Source of the DNA: UBA12474 sp964549625
GTDB lineage: Bacteria; Babelota; Babeliae; Babelales; Babelaceae
Direction of reading: 5' to 3'
Length of the DNA: 10,003 nucleotides
NCBI GenBank assembly: GCA_964549625.1
Contig: CAZJVA010000015.1
Span: 1 to 10,003 of the forward strand
This document shows, piece by piece, positions 1-6,688 of the stretch. A model generated the notes under the pieces. That model was not told the origin of the DNA. It saw nothing but the letters and a program-made list of their open reading frames with translations, and searched no databases. Made by a program: the position numbers and the translations under genes. Numbering within the stretch: the first letter of the stretch is position 1; every line of letters starts with the position of its first letter.

Positions 1-2
1 TC

Positions 3-1115
3 TTATATTTCGTTTTTTAAAATTTGTTCACGTATTTGTTTCATAGTACGTACCATAAAATCTATGTTATGGATACTGGCGAGCGTATGAGCAATGGGCT
101 CATGTGCTTTGAAAAGATGGTGCAGGTACGCGGCACTATATTGATTGGTTGGGAACGCGCTTGATATAGGTTCGAAAACGTTTTTCCAGCGCGCGCGTGT
201 AATGTTAATTGGTCCATTTTCGTGCAACAAGATGCCGTGGCGTGCACATTTAGTTGGGTAAGAGCTATCAAATGTGTCAATTCCTCCGGGAACACACCTA
301 AATATAGATTCTAAGTCGCCAACTCCTAGTAAATGTATTGGAAAGGTTGGGTCAAGCTGTTTAGCGGTGAAGTTGCTAATATGTGCAAGCTCTTGTCGGT
401 CTTTACCTAAACTTCCTCCAATCGCAAATCCGTCAAATTCCAGTTGAAGTAATCTTTGACAACTCTGCTTTCGAAGTTCTTCGCTGACGCCGCCATGAAC
501 AACCGCATACATGTGCTGGTGTCGCACATCTTCTTTGTGGGTGTTTAGGGATCTTTCTTCCCAACGATGGGTTCGTTCAAATGATCGGACAAGTTGCCGA
601 TGATCAAGATGATATGGCGGAAGTTCATCCAGCGGGATGATGATATCTGCGCCTAATTGTTTTTGCGCTTTTACGGAGGATTCTGGTGTTAATAGTACAC
701 GCGAACCATCACGATAAGAGCGGAATAATACCCCTTCTTCGGATATTTTTAGGATGGCCCCCTCTTGTTTTTTTGTTCCTCGACTTTTGATTTCGTTAGC
801 CACACCACCATATGCGAGACTAAAAACCTGGAACCCGCCTGAATCAGTTATTATCGGTTGCTTGCGTTGCATAAAGTTGTGCAAACCACCTGCCTGTGCA
901 ACAATCTCAGGTCCCGGATGCAAAAGCAAATGATATGTATTGCAGAACATGAGTTGGACATCTAGAGGGTTGACGTAGGTAGAGTCAACAGTTTTGATTG
1001 CTGCGTTAGTTGCAACAGGAACAAAATTGGGCGTTTCGATAATGCCGTGAGCTGTGTGAATGCGACCAACGCGTGCGCGGGATTTGCTTGATTGGTGTGT
1101 TACTTCAAAAAACAT
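3..1115 (-). CDS. tgt: tRNA-guanine transglycosylase, Chlamydia-like, lacking zinc cysteines
   Basis: This enzyme swaps the wobble guanine-34 of GUN-anticodon tRNAs for a queuosine-pathway base. The protein is 370 residues, normal for the family, with a TAA stop at 3-5. It shows ITDSGGFQVFSLA (89-101, general-base Asp91), DELPPY (163-168, Asp163), VVHGG (205-209), GGSLG (233-237) and FDSSYPT (282-288, nucleophile Asp283). The C-terminal YSAAYLHHLFKAHEP and SIHN (His349, the usual fourth zinc ligand) are present. The CxCxxC that normally stands at about 317-323 is replaced by residues such as SSAFPT, with no cysteine nearby. The pocket motif has Gly where preQ1-type bacterial enzymes carry Val, and a Leu where they carry Cys (DEC to DEL). 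Both changes resemble queuine-using enzymes. It is the last visible gene of the minus-strand cluster, 15 nt after the previous stop. The family call is firm; substrate and metal state are inferences. Confidence 0.96.
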   Translation of the reverse strand: MFFEVTHQSSKSRARVGRIHTAHGIIETPNFVPVATNAAIKTVDSTYVNPLDVQLMFCNTYHLLLHPGPEIVAQAGGLHNFMQRKQPIITDSGGFQVFSLAYGGVANEIKSRGTKKQEGAILKISEEGVLFRSYRDGSRVLLTPESSVKAQKQLGADIIIPLDELPPYHLDHRQLVRSFERTHRWEERSLNTHKEDVRHQHMYAVVHGGVSEELRKQSCQRLLQLEFDGFAIGGSLGKDRQELAHISNFTAKQLDPTFPIHLLGVGDLESIFRCVPGGIDTFDSSYPTKCARHGILLHENGPINITRARWKNVFEPISSAFPTNQYSAAYLHHLFKAHEPIAHTLASIHNIDFMVRTMKQIREQILKNEI

Positions 1116-1130
1116 GACATTTCTTATTTT

Positions 1131-2249
1131 TTAGAGGGCTTGTGGCGAGGTTCCATTTTTTTCTATTTGCTCCATGTAAAATGGATTATTCTTGACTTGT
1201 TGCATATGCTCTAAAAATTTAGAAGGGTCATGAACAGGAGAATTTGGAGATTTTTGGCGTTTTTTTATTTCTTTGACCTTGCGTAGGCGTGGCAACTCGT
1301 TGTCCTTGAGCTTTACGCCATAAAAAGCTTTGTCTTTCTTGAATTTTGTGATGATAAGTTTGTTGCCTTTTGGAATGCGTGTGATGCATTCACGCAGTAC
1401 GCCATTGATAAATCTGGTTTGGAAGTAGGGTGTTTTGTCTTTGCTGGCGTCTTTTTCTTTGTCAACGCTTTGAATTGACCAGGAGGTATCGGTATACGTT
1501 TTATTTTTAAATTTTTTATTTTTGGCACCGGTGTATTTTTTGCCGTAGGTCGTCTCTTCTACAATAATGTTTGTTGCGTGGGTGTGTGTATTTTGTAGTT
1601 TTGCTGGTTCTATAATTGCTTGAGTTATTTTCCCGTTGTTTACATCAAAGGTACAGGTGATTAGGTTTTCTTGTGTTTGATAGAGCGGCTCTTCTGTGTT
1701 GGTTAATTTACGCGAGAGATTCCTCGCGTTTTGTAGTTGTAGCATGTAGCTAAAGTTTTTTTTGGCGGATGGGCTTTCAAGTGTGAGAGTGCTTCTTTTG
1801 TTTGCCGTATCAAGGGTGCATATAACATCGTGGTCTTTTGCTGGACAAATAGTGTTTATAGTTGGATGTCCACGATTTGTTGTTTTTGTTCCGTCTGTTG
1901 CGATGATTTCGTTGGCAGTATGATTCCACATCCATGCGAATGTGTCGTGGGAGCCTCTTTCATCGTTAGGTTGAGAGTATTTAACCCAGACAGGAACTAG
2001 AATCTCGAATGAAAAAGTTGTTTTTTTATGGTCGTATTTCCATGAAAAAGTTTTTTTATTTTCTGCTTCATCAAGGCAAAATTGTTTCCATTTTTCAAAG
2101 GTTTCTGGGGTGAGACAGTTTTCTGCTATTTCAAGAGGACTGCAGCTGTTGTATTCTTCGTCAAATTGGAAGATTTCGTTGTCGGATGAGCTGTAAAGTG
2201 CACAAGAAAGGGAAAACATGATGGGCGCAAAAAAGATTATTTTTTTCAT
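1131..2249 (-). CDS. Unrecognised secreted protein, 372 aa
   Basis: I do not recognise a family. I chose ATG 2249 because it begins MKKIIFFAPIMFSLSCA, a typical signal peptide: two lysines, a hydrophobic core, and a plausible signal peptidase I site after Ala17. An in-frame TTG at 2267 would only add six residues ahead of it. A cysteine (C16) lies near the site, but FSLSC is a poor lipobox, so lipoprotein status is doubtful. The mature part is rich in Lys, Thr and Asn. It has alternating patterns that look like beta strands (KTFSWKYDHKKTTFSFEI), scattered cysteines, and a strongly basic C-terminal third (KEIKKRQKSPNS). No membrane segment follows the signal peptide, so it is probably periplasmic, surface-attached or exported. 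It lies between cdsA (49-nt gap) and tgt (15-nt gap) on the same strand, so it is probably cotranscribed. The upstream GGCAGAG is at best a weak ribosome binding site. Confidence 0.8.
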   Translation of the reverse strand: MKKIIFFAPIMFSLSCALYSSSDNEIFQFDEEYNSCSPLEIAENCLTPETFEKWKQFCLDEAENKKTFSWKYDHKKTTFSFEILVPVWVKYSQPNDERGSHDTFAWMWNHTANEIIATDGTKTTNRGHPTINTICPAKDHDVICTLDTANKRSTLTLESPSAKKNFSYMLQLQNARNLSRKLTNTEEPLYQTQENLITCTFDVNNGKITQAIIEPAKLQNTHTHATNIIVEETTYGKKYTGAKNKKFKNKTYTDTSWSIQSVDKEKDASKDKTPYFQTRFINGVLRECITRIPKGNKLIITKFKKDKAFYGVKLKDNELPRLRKVKEIKKRQKSPNSPVHDPSKFLEHMQQVKNNPFYMEQIEKNGTSPQAL

Positions 2250-2298
2250 AATTATAGACTCTGCCAATATTTGAACGTATATGTTTTTTCTTTGTTTT

Positions 2299-2919
2299 TT
2301 AAATTATAGCAAAAATAGCAAGAAGTATTGGGGTAACAAATAAAATGCTATCAAATCGATCAAGAAAGCCGCCGTGTCCCGGCAGACTAGCTCCACAGTC
2401 TTTGACCCCAGATTTGCGTTTGAGTATCGAAACAAAAAGGTCGCCAATTAGTGCTGCACCATCTCCAATTAGTACCACAATAAGTGCTTTTATTCGGGAT
2501 TGCAGGCTAATCGTATAAAGAGGCGGTAGCATAAGGGTAAGTAAAGAGAGTGCGATACCACCAAAAACACCCTCCCAAGTCTTCTTAGGGCTTATGTGAG
2601 GCGCAAGCTTATGTTTGCCAAAGAGAGAACCGAAGATGTATGCACCCGTGTCAAAGCTCATGGCGAGAGCAAAAATGAGAAGAACAAGGGAACGTTGCGA
2701 GGTTGTTTGGTTGGCTATAATTAAAAGCAAAAATGGAAAAATTGGATACCACGGAGTAAGTTTTGCTGTTCCGAGTCGTGGCCATTCGAATATCAGTATA
2801 GCGCCTAGTATGCTTAATAAAAAAAGAGAAAAGAGGAAGGGTGGGAGAAAAAAGAACGAATATCCTAGTAGTGCGATTAGTAATAGGCCCGAACAGGTAC
2901 GTGTCAATAAAGAACTCAT
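2299..2919 (-). CDS. cdsA: Phosphatidate cytidylyltransferase (CDP-diglyceride synthase)
   Basis: CdsA joins phosphatidic acid and CTP to make CDP-diacylglycerol, the precursor of bacterial phospholipids, in the inner membrane. The full family signature is present at residues 164-190: SILKR, then KD (173-174), LPGHGG (179-184) and LDRFD (186-190). The preceding conserved segment is also clear: SFDTGAY (88-94), FGKHKL (100-105) and ISPKKTWEG (109-117). Most of the rest is hydrophobic, with multiple membrane helices. At 206 residues it is shorter than common CdsA proteins (about 260-285); the missing length is in the N-terminal helices, while the catalytic C-terminal half is intact. The ATG at 2919 overlaps the yraN stop in an ATGA arrangement. 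A consensus GGAGG (complement of 2927-2931) lies 7 nt upstream, supporting this start and translational coupling. Confidence 0.96.
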   Translation of the reverse strand: MSSLLTRTCSGLLLIALLGYSFFFLPPFLFSLFLLSILGAILIFEWPRLGTAKLTPWYPIFPFLLLIIANQTTSQRSLVLLIFALAMSFDTGAYIFGSLFGKHKLAPHISPKKTWEGVFGGIALSLLTLMLPPLYTISLQSRIKALIVVLIGDGAALIGDLFVSILKRKSGVKDCGASLPGHGGFLDRFDSILFVTPILLAIFAII

Positions 2920-3305
2920 ACAATAGCCTCCGCAGTTACGGAAAAAGCATTAGGAATATATCTGATAGCAAAGTCTACGCCGTTTGGGCTTACTAATGCA
3001 ACATCAAAGCGAGTATTTTTGTCTCTTGACCACTTGGTTTTGTAATTATATTCAAGTGCCGCGCTAATTATGGACCGCTGTTTTTTGTAGGTTATTACCT
3101 GGGAGGAGTCAAAATGATTTTTTTTGCGTGTTTTGACTTCAACAAAGAGTCGCGTATCGTGATTTTCTGCAACAATATCAATTTCTCCATGGCGCGCGTG
3201 GTAGTTGGTGGCGATGATTTGGTACCCCTGCTGCTGTAAATAATTTGCGGTGGCCCTTTCTCCTGCTAATCCTAGGGCCTTGTTGGCACGGATGGGGTGC
3301 TTCAT
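2916..3305 (-). CDS. yraN: YraN/UPF0102 family nuclease-like protein
   Basis: This 129-residue protein belongs to the UPF0102 (YraN) family, which has a PD-(D/E)XK restriction-endonuclease-like fold. Its cellular role is not well established. The family pattern is complete: LAGERATANYLQQQGYQI (13-30), GEIDIVA (40-46, with Asp43), and FVEVKTR (54-60, with Glu56 and Lys58 as the ExK part of the predicted active site), then the K-Q-R and RFDV elements toward the C-terminus. The length is typical. The start follows the BamD-like gene's stop by 3 nt, and an AAGG about 7 nt upstream sits in the end of that gene. The TGA overlaps the cdsA ATG. It is thus tightly embedded in the minus-strand operon. 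Confidence 0.93.
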   Translation of the reverse strand: MKHPIRANKALGLAGERATANYLQQQGYQIIATNYHARHGEIDIVAENHDTRLFVEVKTRKKNHFDSSQVITYKKQRSIISAALEYNYKTKWSRDKNTRFDVALVSPNGVDFAIRYIPNAFSVTAEAIV

Positions 3306-3308
3306 AAA

Positions 3309-4187
3309 TCAGCCTTGAATGAGGCTTTTAAGAGTTGTTATAGTAGCATCAATTGAGTTAAGCAGTTTGTTGGTGTCCATCGACTGGCTATCTTTCAAGA
3401 TGCTAATTTTTTGCGCGTGCGGTTCTAATAGGGCGAGCTGCTCTGCGGATAGTAGCTGCGGCGTTGGTTGGCTTTTGAGCGTTTGCATCAGTTCTAAAGC
3501 AGTTTTCATGGCCGCTTTTAGTGGCGGTGTTTTTTGTGTATAGCGATATCTTGTTGTGTAAAATTCGATTTTATTAAGAGCTTTGGTTGCAAGGAGTTGT
3601 TGGGCAGTGCGAATATGTTTTTTGAGCTCTTCTTGCTCAGCGAGTGTGAGTTGTTGTGTGGGTGTCGCTACTTGTTCCTGGTAGAGGGTATATGCACTAG
3701 CAAGTGCTTTTTCTGTTTTGCTAAGATCACGCTCTGCCGAAGGATTTTGTTGTATTTGAACAGCAATAAGTTGAAGCTTTTTCTTTGGTGTTACTGGATT
3801 GCCTGGATACATTGCGCAGTATTCATCGAGAAGTGTTTCGGCTTCCTCGTAAAGACCTAGAGAGATTTTAAGATCGCTTAATTCGGTTAGTAGTGGTTCA
3901 AGTTGTGATTGATCGGGCGTTAATAGGACTAGTCGCTCAAGAACTGCGGCTAGATGCGGGAGACGGTTGTGTTTTTTATAGTAGTCGTATGCAGCCCAGG
4001 ATTCATCAAGGGATAGTTCGGATATTTTTTTTGATGACCAAGGTGATGCTACCGCAGGTGTTTGTGTGATGTCTTTGCTTTTTATACGTGTTTTTTGATT
4101 TTGATGATGCGAGCATGCTGGAGCAAGACATAGAGTGAGTAAAAAAAACATGCTAGCCTGAGTGGCGAATGTGCAGGTATGTTTCAT
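3309..4187 (-). CDS. BamD-like outer-membrane assembly lipoprotein (probable)
   Basis: The protein is 292 residues with an N-terminal signal sequence (hydrophobic 13-22) ending LAPAC, with Cys25 as candidate lipidated residue. The leucine is at -4 rather than the usual -3, so the lipobox is imperfect. The remainder is helical, with TPR-like pairs: ESWAAYDYYKK (62-72), LERLVLLTP (83-91), GLYEEAETLLDEYCAMYPGN (111-130). The segment PSAERDLSKTEKALASAY (149-166) resembles the BamD stretch in which an R-D-x-[ST] motif precedes an A-F helix. The later IEFYTTRYRY (207-216) resembles the BamD 'LYVARFY' helix. BamD is the inner-leaflet lipoprotein of the beta-barrel assembly machine, working with BamA. 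The call rests on pattern resemblance only; another TPR lipoprotein is possible. It appears to be the first gene of the cluster. No good ribosome binding site precedes its ATG. Confidence 0.6.
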   Translation of the reverse strand: MKHTCTFATQASMFFLLTLCLAPACSHHQNQKTRIKSKDITQTPAVASPWSSKKISELSLDESWAAYDYYKKHNRLPHLAAVLERLVLLTPDQSQLEPLLTELSDLKISLGLYEEAETLLDEYCAMYPGNPVTPKKKLQLIAVQIQQNPSAERDLSKTEKALASAYTLYQEQVATPTQQLTLAEQEELKKHIRTAQQLLATKALNKIEFYTTRYRYTQKTPPLKAAMKTALELMQTLKSQPTPQLLSAEQLALLEPHAQKISILKDSQSMDTNKLLNSIDATITTLKSLIQG

Positions 4188-4311
4188 GGCGAACTAATAG
4201 TTTCGATACAAGAGCTACAGCATAACAGTACAAAACTGTATCATGTTTCCTCTGGTGAGGCAAGGTGCGTTCATCGGAAGCAATGGCCCGAAAAACATGT
4301 GGAGAAGATGT
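4188..4311. promoter_or_regulatory. Divergent intergenic region between the BamD-like gene and gspE
   Basis: This 124-nt stretch must hold the start signals of both divergent units. On the plus strand TATCAT (4239-4244) matches the sigma70 -10 box at five of six bases, but the expected -35 position (about 4216-4221) is poor. It would start transcription near 4251, after the upstream in-frame ATG at 4243 and in keeping with the start at 4312. On the minus strand an extended -10-like TGTTATGCT is present, also with a weak -35. A short inverted repeat ACAGT-5-ACTGT (4225-4239) overlaps the plus-strand -10. The promoter assignment is tentative. Confidence 0.35.
4301..4306 (+). promoter_or_regulatory. 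Ribosome binding site deciding the gspE start
   Basis: GGAGAA at 4301-4306 is a strong Shine-Dalgarno sequence with 5 nt before the ATG at 4312. The in-frame ATG at 4243 lacks such a site and would add 23 residues without resemblance to the family's N-terminus. This site therefore favours 4312. Confidence 0.8.
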
Positions 4312-6012
4312 ATGGAACAGCGATCCATAGCCGAAATATTACTTGAGAATAAGAGTGTGAATTCTGCGCAAATCCAGGAGTGGCAAGTGGCGGCGGCTGA
4401 AGAGGGCCAGAGTTTTGAAGAGTATGTGCAGCTTAAAAACTTGGTTGCGGAGGATCAACTAGCTCAGGCTTTTGGGCAAAAATTTAATCTTCCTGTTTAT
4501 CAAGCTATTCCAGAAAAGATGGCTGATCCTGAACTTTTGGCGCGTGTGGCTCTTCCTTTTTTGAGAAAAAACGGAGTCATGCCGGTTGTTGTTGATGGAG
4601 AACATGTTCTGTTGACGGCTAATCCTTACAATATTCAGGCGCTTGATGAGTTAATGCTCGTTGTCGGGCGAGCTCCGCAAGCTGTTGCCCCACGATCGAT
4701 TATTGTAGATGCGATAAACAGATACTATCCGCTTGAGGGCGCAAAAGAGATGATCGAAGAGCTCCAAGAAGAGCAAGAATCGATTACGGGTGCCGAAGAT
4801 CTTGGAGCGATTGAAGAAGAAGATATTTTGGGCATGGTGAGTGACGCGCCTATTATTAAGTTGGTTAATCACGTTCTTTATCAGGCTGTAAAGCGAGGTG
4901 CATCTGATATTCACATTGAACCTTTTGAGAAAGAGGTTCGAGTACGCTATCGTATTGATGGTGTGTTATATAATGCAATGACACCGCCGAAGCGACTTCA
5001 GGGGGCGATTGTTTCACGTCTCAAAGTGATGTCGAATTTGAATATCGCAGAAAAACGGCAACCTCAGGATGGTCGTATTCAGATAAAGATAGCCGATCGC
5101 GCCATTGATATTCGTGTATCAATTCTTCCCGTTGCATACGGTGAGCGCGTTGTTATGCGACTTTTAGATAAGAGCAAAACGTTTGGCAATCTCGATAAAA
5201 TTGGGCTTTCCCCGCGTGACTACAAGGTGGTTGAGCAGGGTATGCATGAGCCTAACGGCATTCTGTTGCTAACTGGTCCTACCGGCTCTGGTAAGACTTC
5301 GACACTCTATTCAATTTTGGGCGAATTGAATCAACCCGATGTAAACATTATTACGGTTGAGGATCCGGTTGAATATCAGATGAAAGGTATTGGTCAGGTG
5401 CAAGTGCGTGAACAGGTCGGTTTAACTTTTGCAGCTGCGCTACGCTCTATTCTTCGGCAAGATCCCGACATAATAATGATTGGTGAAACGCGTGACCAAG
5501 AGACCGCGCAAATTGCTATACAATCAGCGCTTACGGGGCACTTGGTTTTAAGTACGCTTCATACCAATAGTGCCGCAGCAACGGTAACACGCTTGATTGA
5601 TATGGGGATTGAACCATTTTTAATAGCCTCTTCTGTAACTGTAGTTATCGCACAGCGATTAGTGCGTCGTTTGTGCGATGTGTGCAAACAAGAATATCGC
5701 CCAGAGCTGGATGTGCTTGAACAGGTAGGGCTTACGGCAGAGCAAGCTAAAGGTATGAAGTTTTATCGGGCTGTTGGTTGCGAAAATTGTCTTAATCTTG
5801 GATACAAGGGCCGTTTGGCCGTGTTTGAAGTCATGCAGATGACAAGTGGGGTAATGCATTTGACTTTAGCGCGCGCCGAGACTGCTCAAATTCAGGAACA
5901 AGCTCGCAAGGATGGTATGAGCCTCTTGTTAGAGGATGGGTTACGTAAAGCATCATTGGGTTTGACAACGATAGATGAGGTGTTGTCGGTTGCGACATTA
6001 GGACAAGCATAA
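4312..6012 (+). CDS. gspE: GspE/PilB-family type II secretion / type IV pilus assembly ATPase
   Basis: This cytoplasmic hexameric ATPase powers pseudopilus or pilus assembly at the inner membrane. With the start at 4312 it has 566 residues, typical length. The N-terminal MshEN-type domain covers about 1-140 (SIAEILLENKSVNSAQIQEW; FNLPVY), followed by an acidic linker (147-172). The ATPase core has DAPIIKLVN (178-186), ASDIHIEP (197-204), Walker A GPTGSGKT (322-329), Asp box TVEDPVEYQ (348-356), Walker B region DPDIIMIGETRD (384-395) and His box LSTLHTN (413-419). Two CxxC pairs (Cys455/458 and Cys490/493) form the usual zinc knuckle. The wording around the His box (TRLIDMGIEPFLIASS) leans toward GspE, but PilB cannot be excluded. 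No gspF, gspD or pilin gene is in the window, so its machine must be encoded elsewhere. Confidence 0.95.
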   Translation: MEQRSIAEILLENKSVNSAQIQEWQVAAAEEGQSFEEYVQLKNLVAEDQLAQAFGQKFNLPVYQAIPEKMADPELLARVALPFLRKNGVMPVVVDGEHVLLTANPYNIQALDELMLVVGRAPQAVAPRSIIVDAINRYYPLEGAKEMIEELQEEQESITGAEDLGAIEEEDILGMVSDAPIIKLVNHVLYQAVKRGASDIHIEPFEKEVRVRYRIDGVLYNAMTPPKRLQGAIVSRLKVMSNLNIAEKRQPQDGRIQIKIADRAIDIRVSILPVAYGERVVMRLLDKSKTFGNLDKIGLSPRDYKVVEQGMHEPNGILLLTGPTGSGKTSTLYSILGELNQPDVNIITVEDPVEYQMKGIGQVQVREQVGLTFAAALRSILRQDPDIIMIGETRDQETAQIAIQSALTGHLVLSTLHTNSAAATVTRLIDMGIEPFLIASSVTVVIAQRLVRRLCDVCKQEYRPELDVLEQVGLTAEQAKGMKFYRAVGCENCLNLGYKGRLAVFEVMQMTSGVMHLTLARAETAQIQEQARKDGMSLLLEDGLRKASLGLTTIDEVLSVATLGQA

Positions 6013-6025
6013 TTATTTAAAAATA

Positions 6026-6054
6026 AAAGAGGCGGGAACAAGGCCCGCCTCTTT
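6026..6054. terminator. Bidirectional hairpin terminator between convergent genes
   Basis: AAAGAGGCGGG (6026-6036) and CCCGCCTCTTT (6044-6054) form a perfect 11-bp stem with a 7-nt loop. It begins 14 nt after the gspE stop and ends 9 nt before the stop of the convergent gene. T-rich sequence follows on the plus strand (CTTTGTTGTTATTT), and a T-rich run follows in the minus direction (TTTTATTTTTAAAT). It should therefore terminate transcription from both sides. Confidence 0.9.
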
Positions 6055-6062
6055 GTTGTTAT

Positions 6063-6527
6063 TTAATCTTCGTCGTGTATCTCAAGTAACTCTTCAATTT
6101 TTACATAAAGTTCAGTTCCTTTAGGAATATGTTTTAGTAGTTCAAGGAGTTTTGTCCTGAGTGTTCGCCGATACCTTTCGATATTGTCCTTTCCTGAGCG
6201 TTTTGCTCTTTTGTATCCCAGGATTGCAGCTATTGCTAAGATTCCTGCTTCTACCGCTCCAGCAGCGGCCACACCAAGGGCTACCGTTATTGTGTTGCCA
6301 ATTAGCGGATGATTAGCCGGTAATTGGTCCAACCATCGTATAAATAGCTTGGCACGAAACCATACATGGCGAAGCGAGATGGTTGTTTCTTTGCGTGCGT
6401 GTTCAACCACGTCGGCAGCTTTGTGTTCAGGAGATTGTTTTTCTGCTGCAAATGAAGTGAAGATACTGCCTGATAGACAAAGAAATAGTAAGCATAGTGC
6501 GGATATGTTCTTGTACTGTGTGCACAT
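6063..6527 (-). CDS. Small exported membrane protein of unknown function, 154 aa
   Basis: I do not recognise a family. I chose ATG 6527 because it gives an N-terminal signal sequence (MCTQYKNISALCLLFLCLSG, with a likely cut after FAA at 26-28) and has AAAGGG 6 nt upstream. A longer reading from 6617 would put a basic, GC-repeat-encoded stretch ahead of the signal. The mature part starts with a charged region (29-70). It then has one long Gly/Ala-rich hydrophobic segment (77-105, with VALGVAAAGAVEAG), long enough for a membrane helix. A very basic stretch follows (YKRAKRSGK, then RYRRTLRTK, about 105-126), and the acidic tail ends HDED. The positive residues after the helix suggest a cytoplasmic C-terminus. 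It is convergent with gspE across a shared terminator and has its own promoter at 6689-6716, so it is probably a single-gene unit. Confidence 0.75.
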   Translation of the reverse strand: MCTQYKNISALCLLFLCLSGSIFTSFAAEKQSPEHKAADVVEHARKETTISLRHVWFRAKLFIRWLDQLPANHPLIGNTITVALGVAAAGAVEAGILAIAAILGYKRAKRSGKDNIERYRRTLRTKLLELLKHIPKGTELYVKIEELLEIHDED

Positions 6528-6548
6528 GACATGCCCTTTCGCAGGTTG

Positions 6549-6600
6549 CGGCGACGGCCTATCCGCGAGTGCAGGAGCAAAACGTCGGCGTCGGCCTATC
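6549..6600. repeat. Two direct copies of a 15-nt GC-rich repeat
   Basis: CGGCGACGGCCTATC (6549-6563) and CGGCGTCGGCCTATC (6586-6600) agree at 14 of 15 positions and are 37 nt apart. They lie in the leader of the 154-residue protein; in the transcribed strand they read GATAGGCCG(A/T)CGCCG. The upstream copy contains the stop codon of the 17-codon ORF. The only difference falls in the middle of a possible GGC-4-GCC mini-hairpin. The surrounding leader is otherwise AT-rich, so the GC content stands out. A related string, CAGGTTGCG, occurs at 6542-6550 and again at 6658-6666. Confidence 0.7.
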
Positions 6601-6649
6601 GTTTGGTAATAAAACAATCAATTGTTCGAGGTTTCTGGTCAGTAGACAT
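6596..6649 (-). CDS. 17-codon small ORF / possible leader peptide
   Basis: Reading on the minus strand from ATG 6649 gives MSTDQKPRTIDCFITKR followed by TAG. A full GGAGG Shine-Dalgarno (complement of 6654-6658) lies 4 nt before the ATG. The ORF is about 33 nt downstream of the predicted transcription start from the 6689-6716 promoter. It ends inside the first GC-rich repeat copy, 68 nt before the ATG of the 154-residue protein, and is not in frame with it. The peptide is basic with no membrane segment and no run of one amino acid, so classical amino-acid attenuation is not indicated. It could be a translated regulatory leader, a small protein, or a chance ORF with a good ribosome binding site. 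Confidence 0.45.
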   Translation of the reverse strand: MSTDQKPRTIDCFITKR

Positions 6650-6688
6650 AGAGCCTCCAGGTTGCGACGCACAAAATTACTTGTACTT

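Noticed and set aside
2251..2256. Perfect TATAAT on the minus strand just before ATG 2249.
   Set aside because: A start from this box would fall inside the coding sequence after the ATG, and the -35 position is poor. It cannot easily serve this gene.
4225..4239. Inverted repeat ACAGT-5-ACTGT as an operator.
   Set aside because: Arms of only 5 bp are expected often by chance. It is mentioned in the intergenic entry but not claimed as a site.
4243..4311. Upstream in-frame ATG extension of the GspE/PilB gene (23 extra residues).
   Set aside because: No ribosome binding site, a -10-like element overlaps the ATG, and a strong GGAGAA directs the start at 4312.
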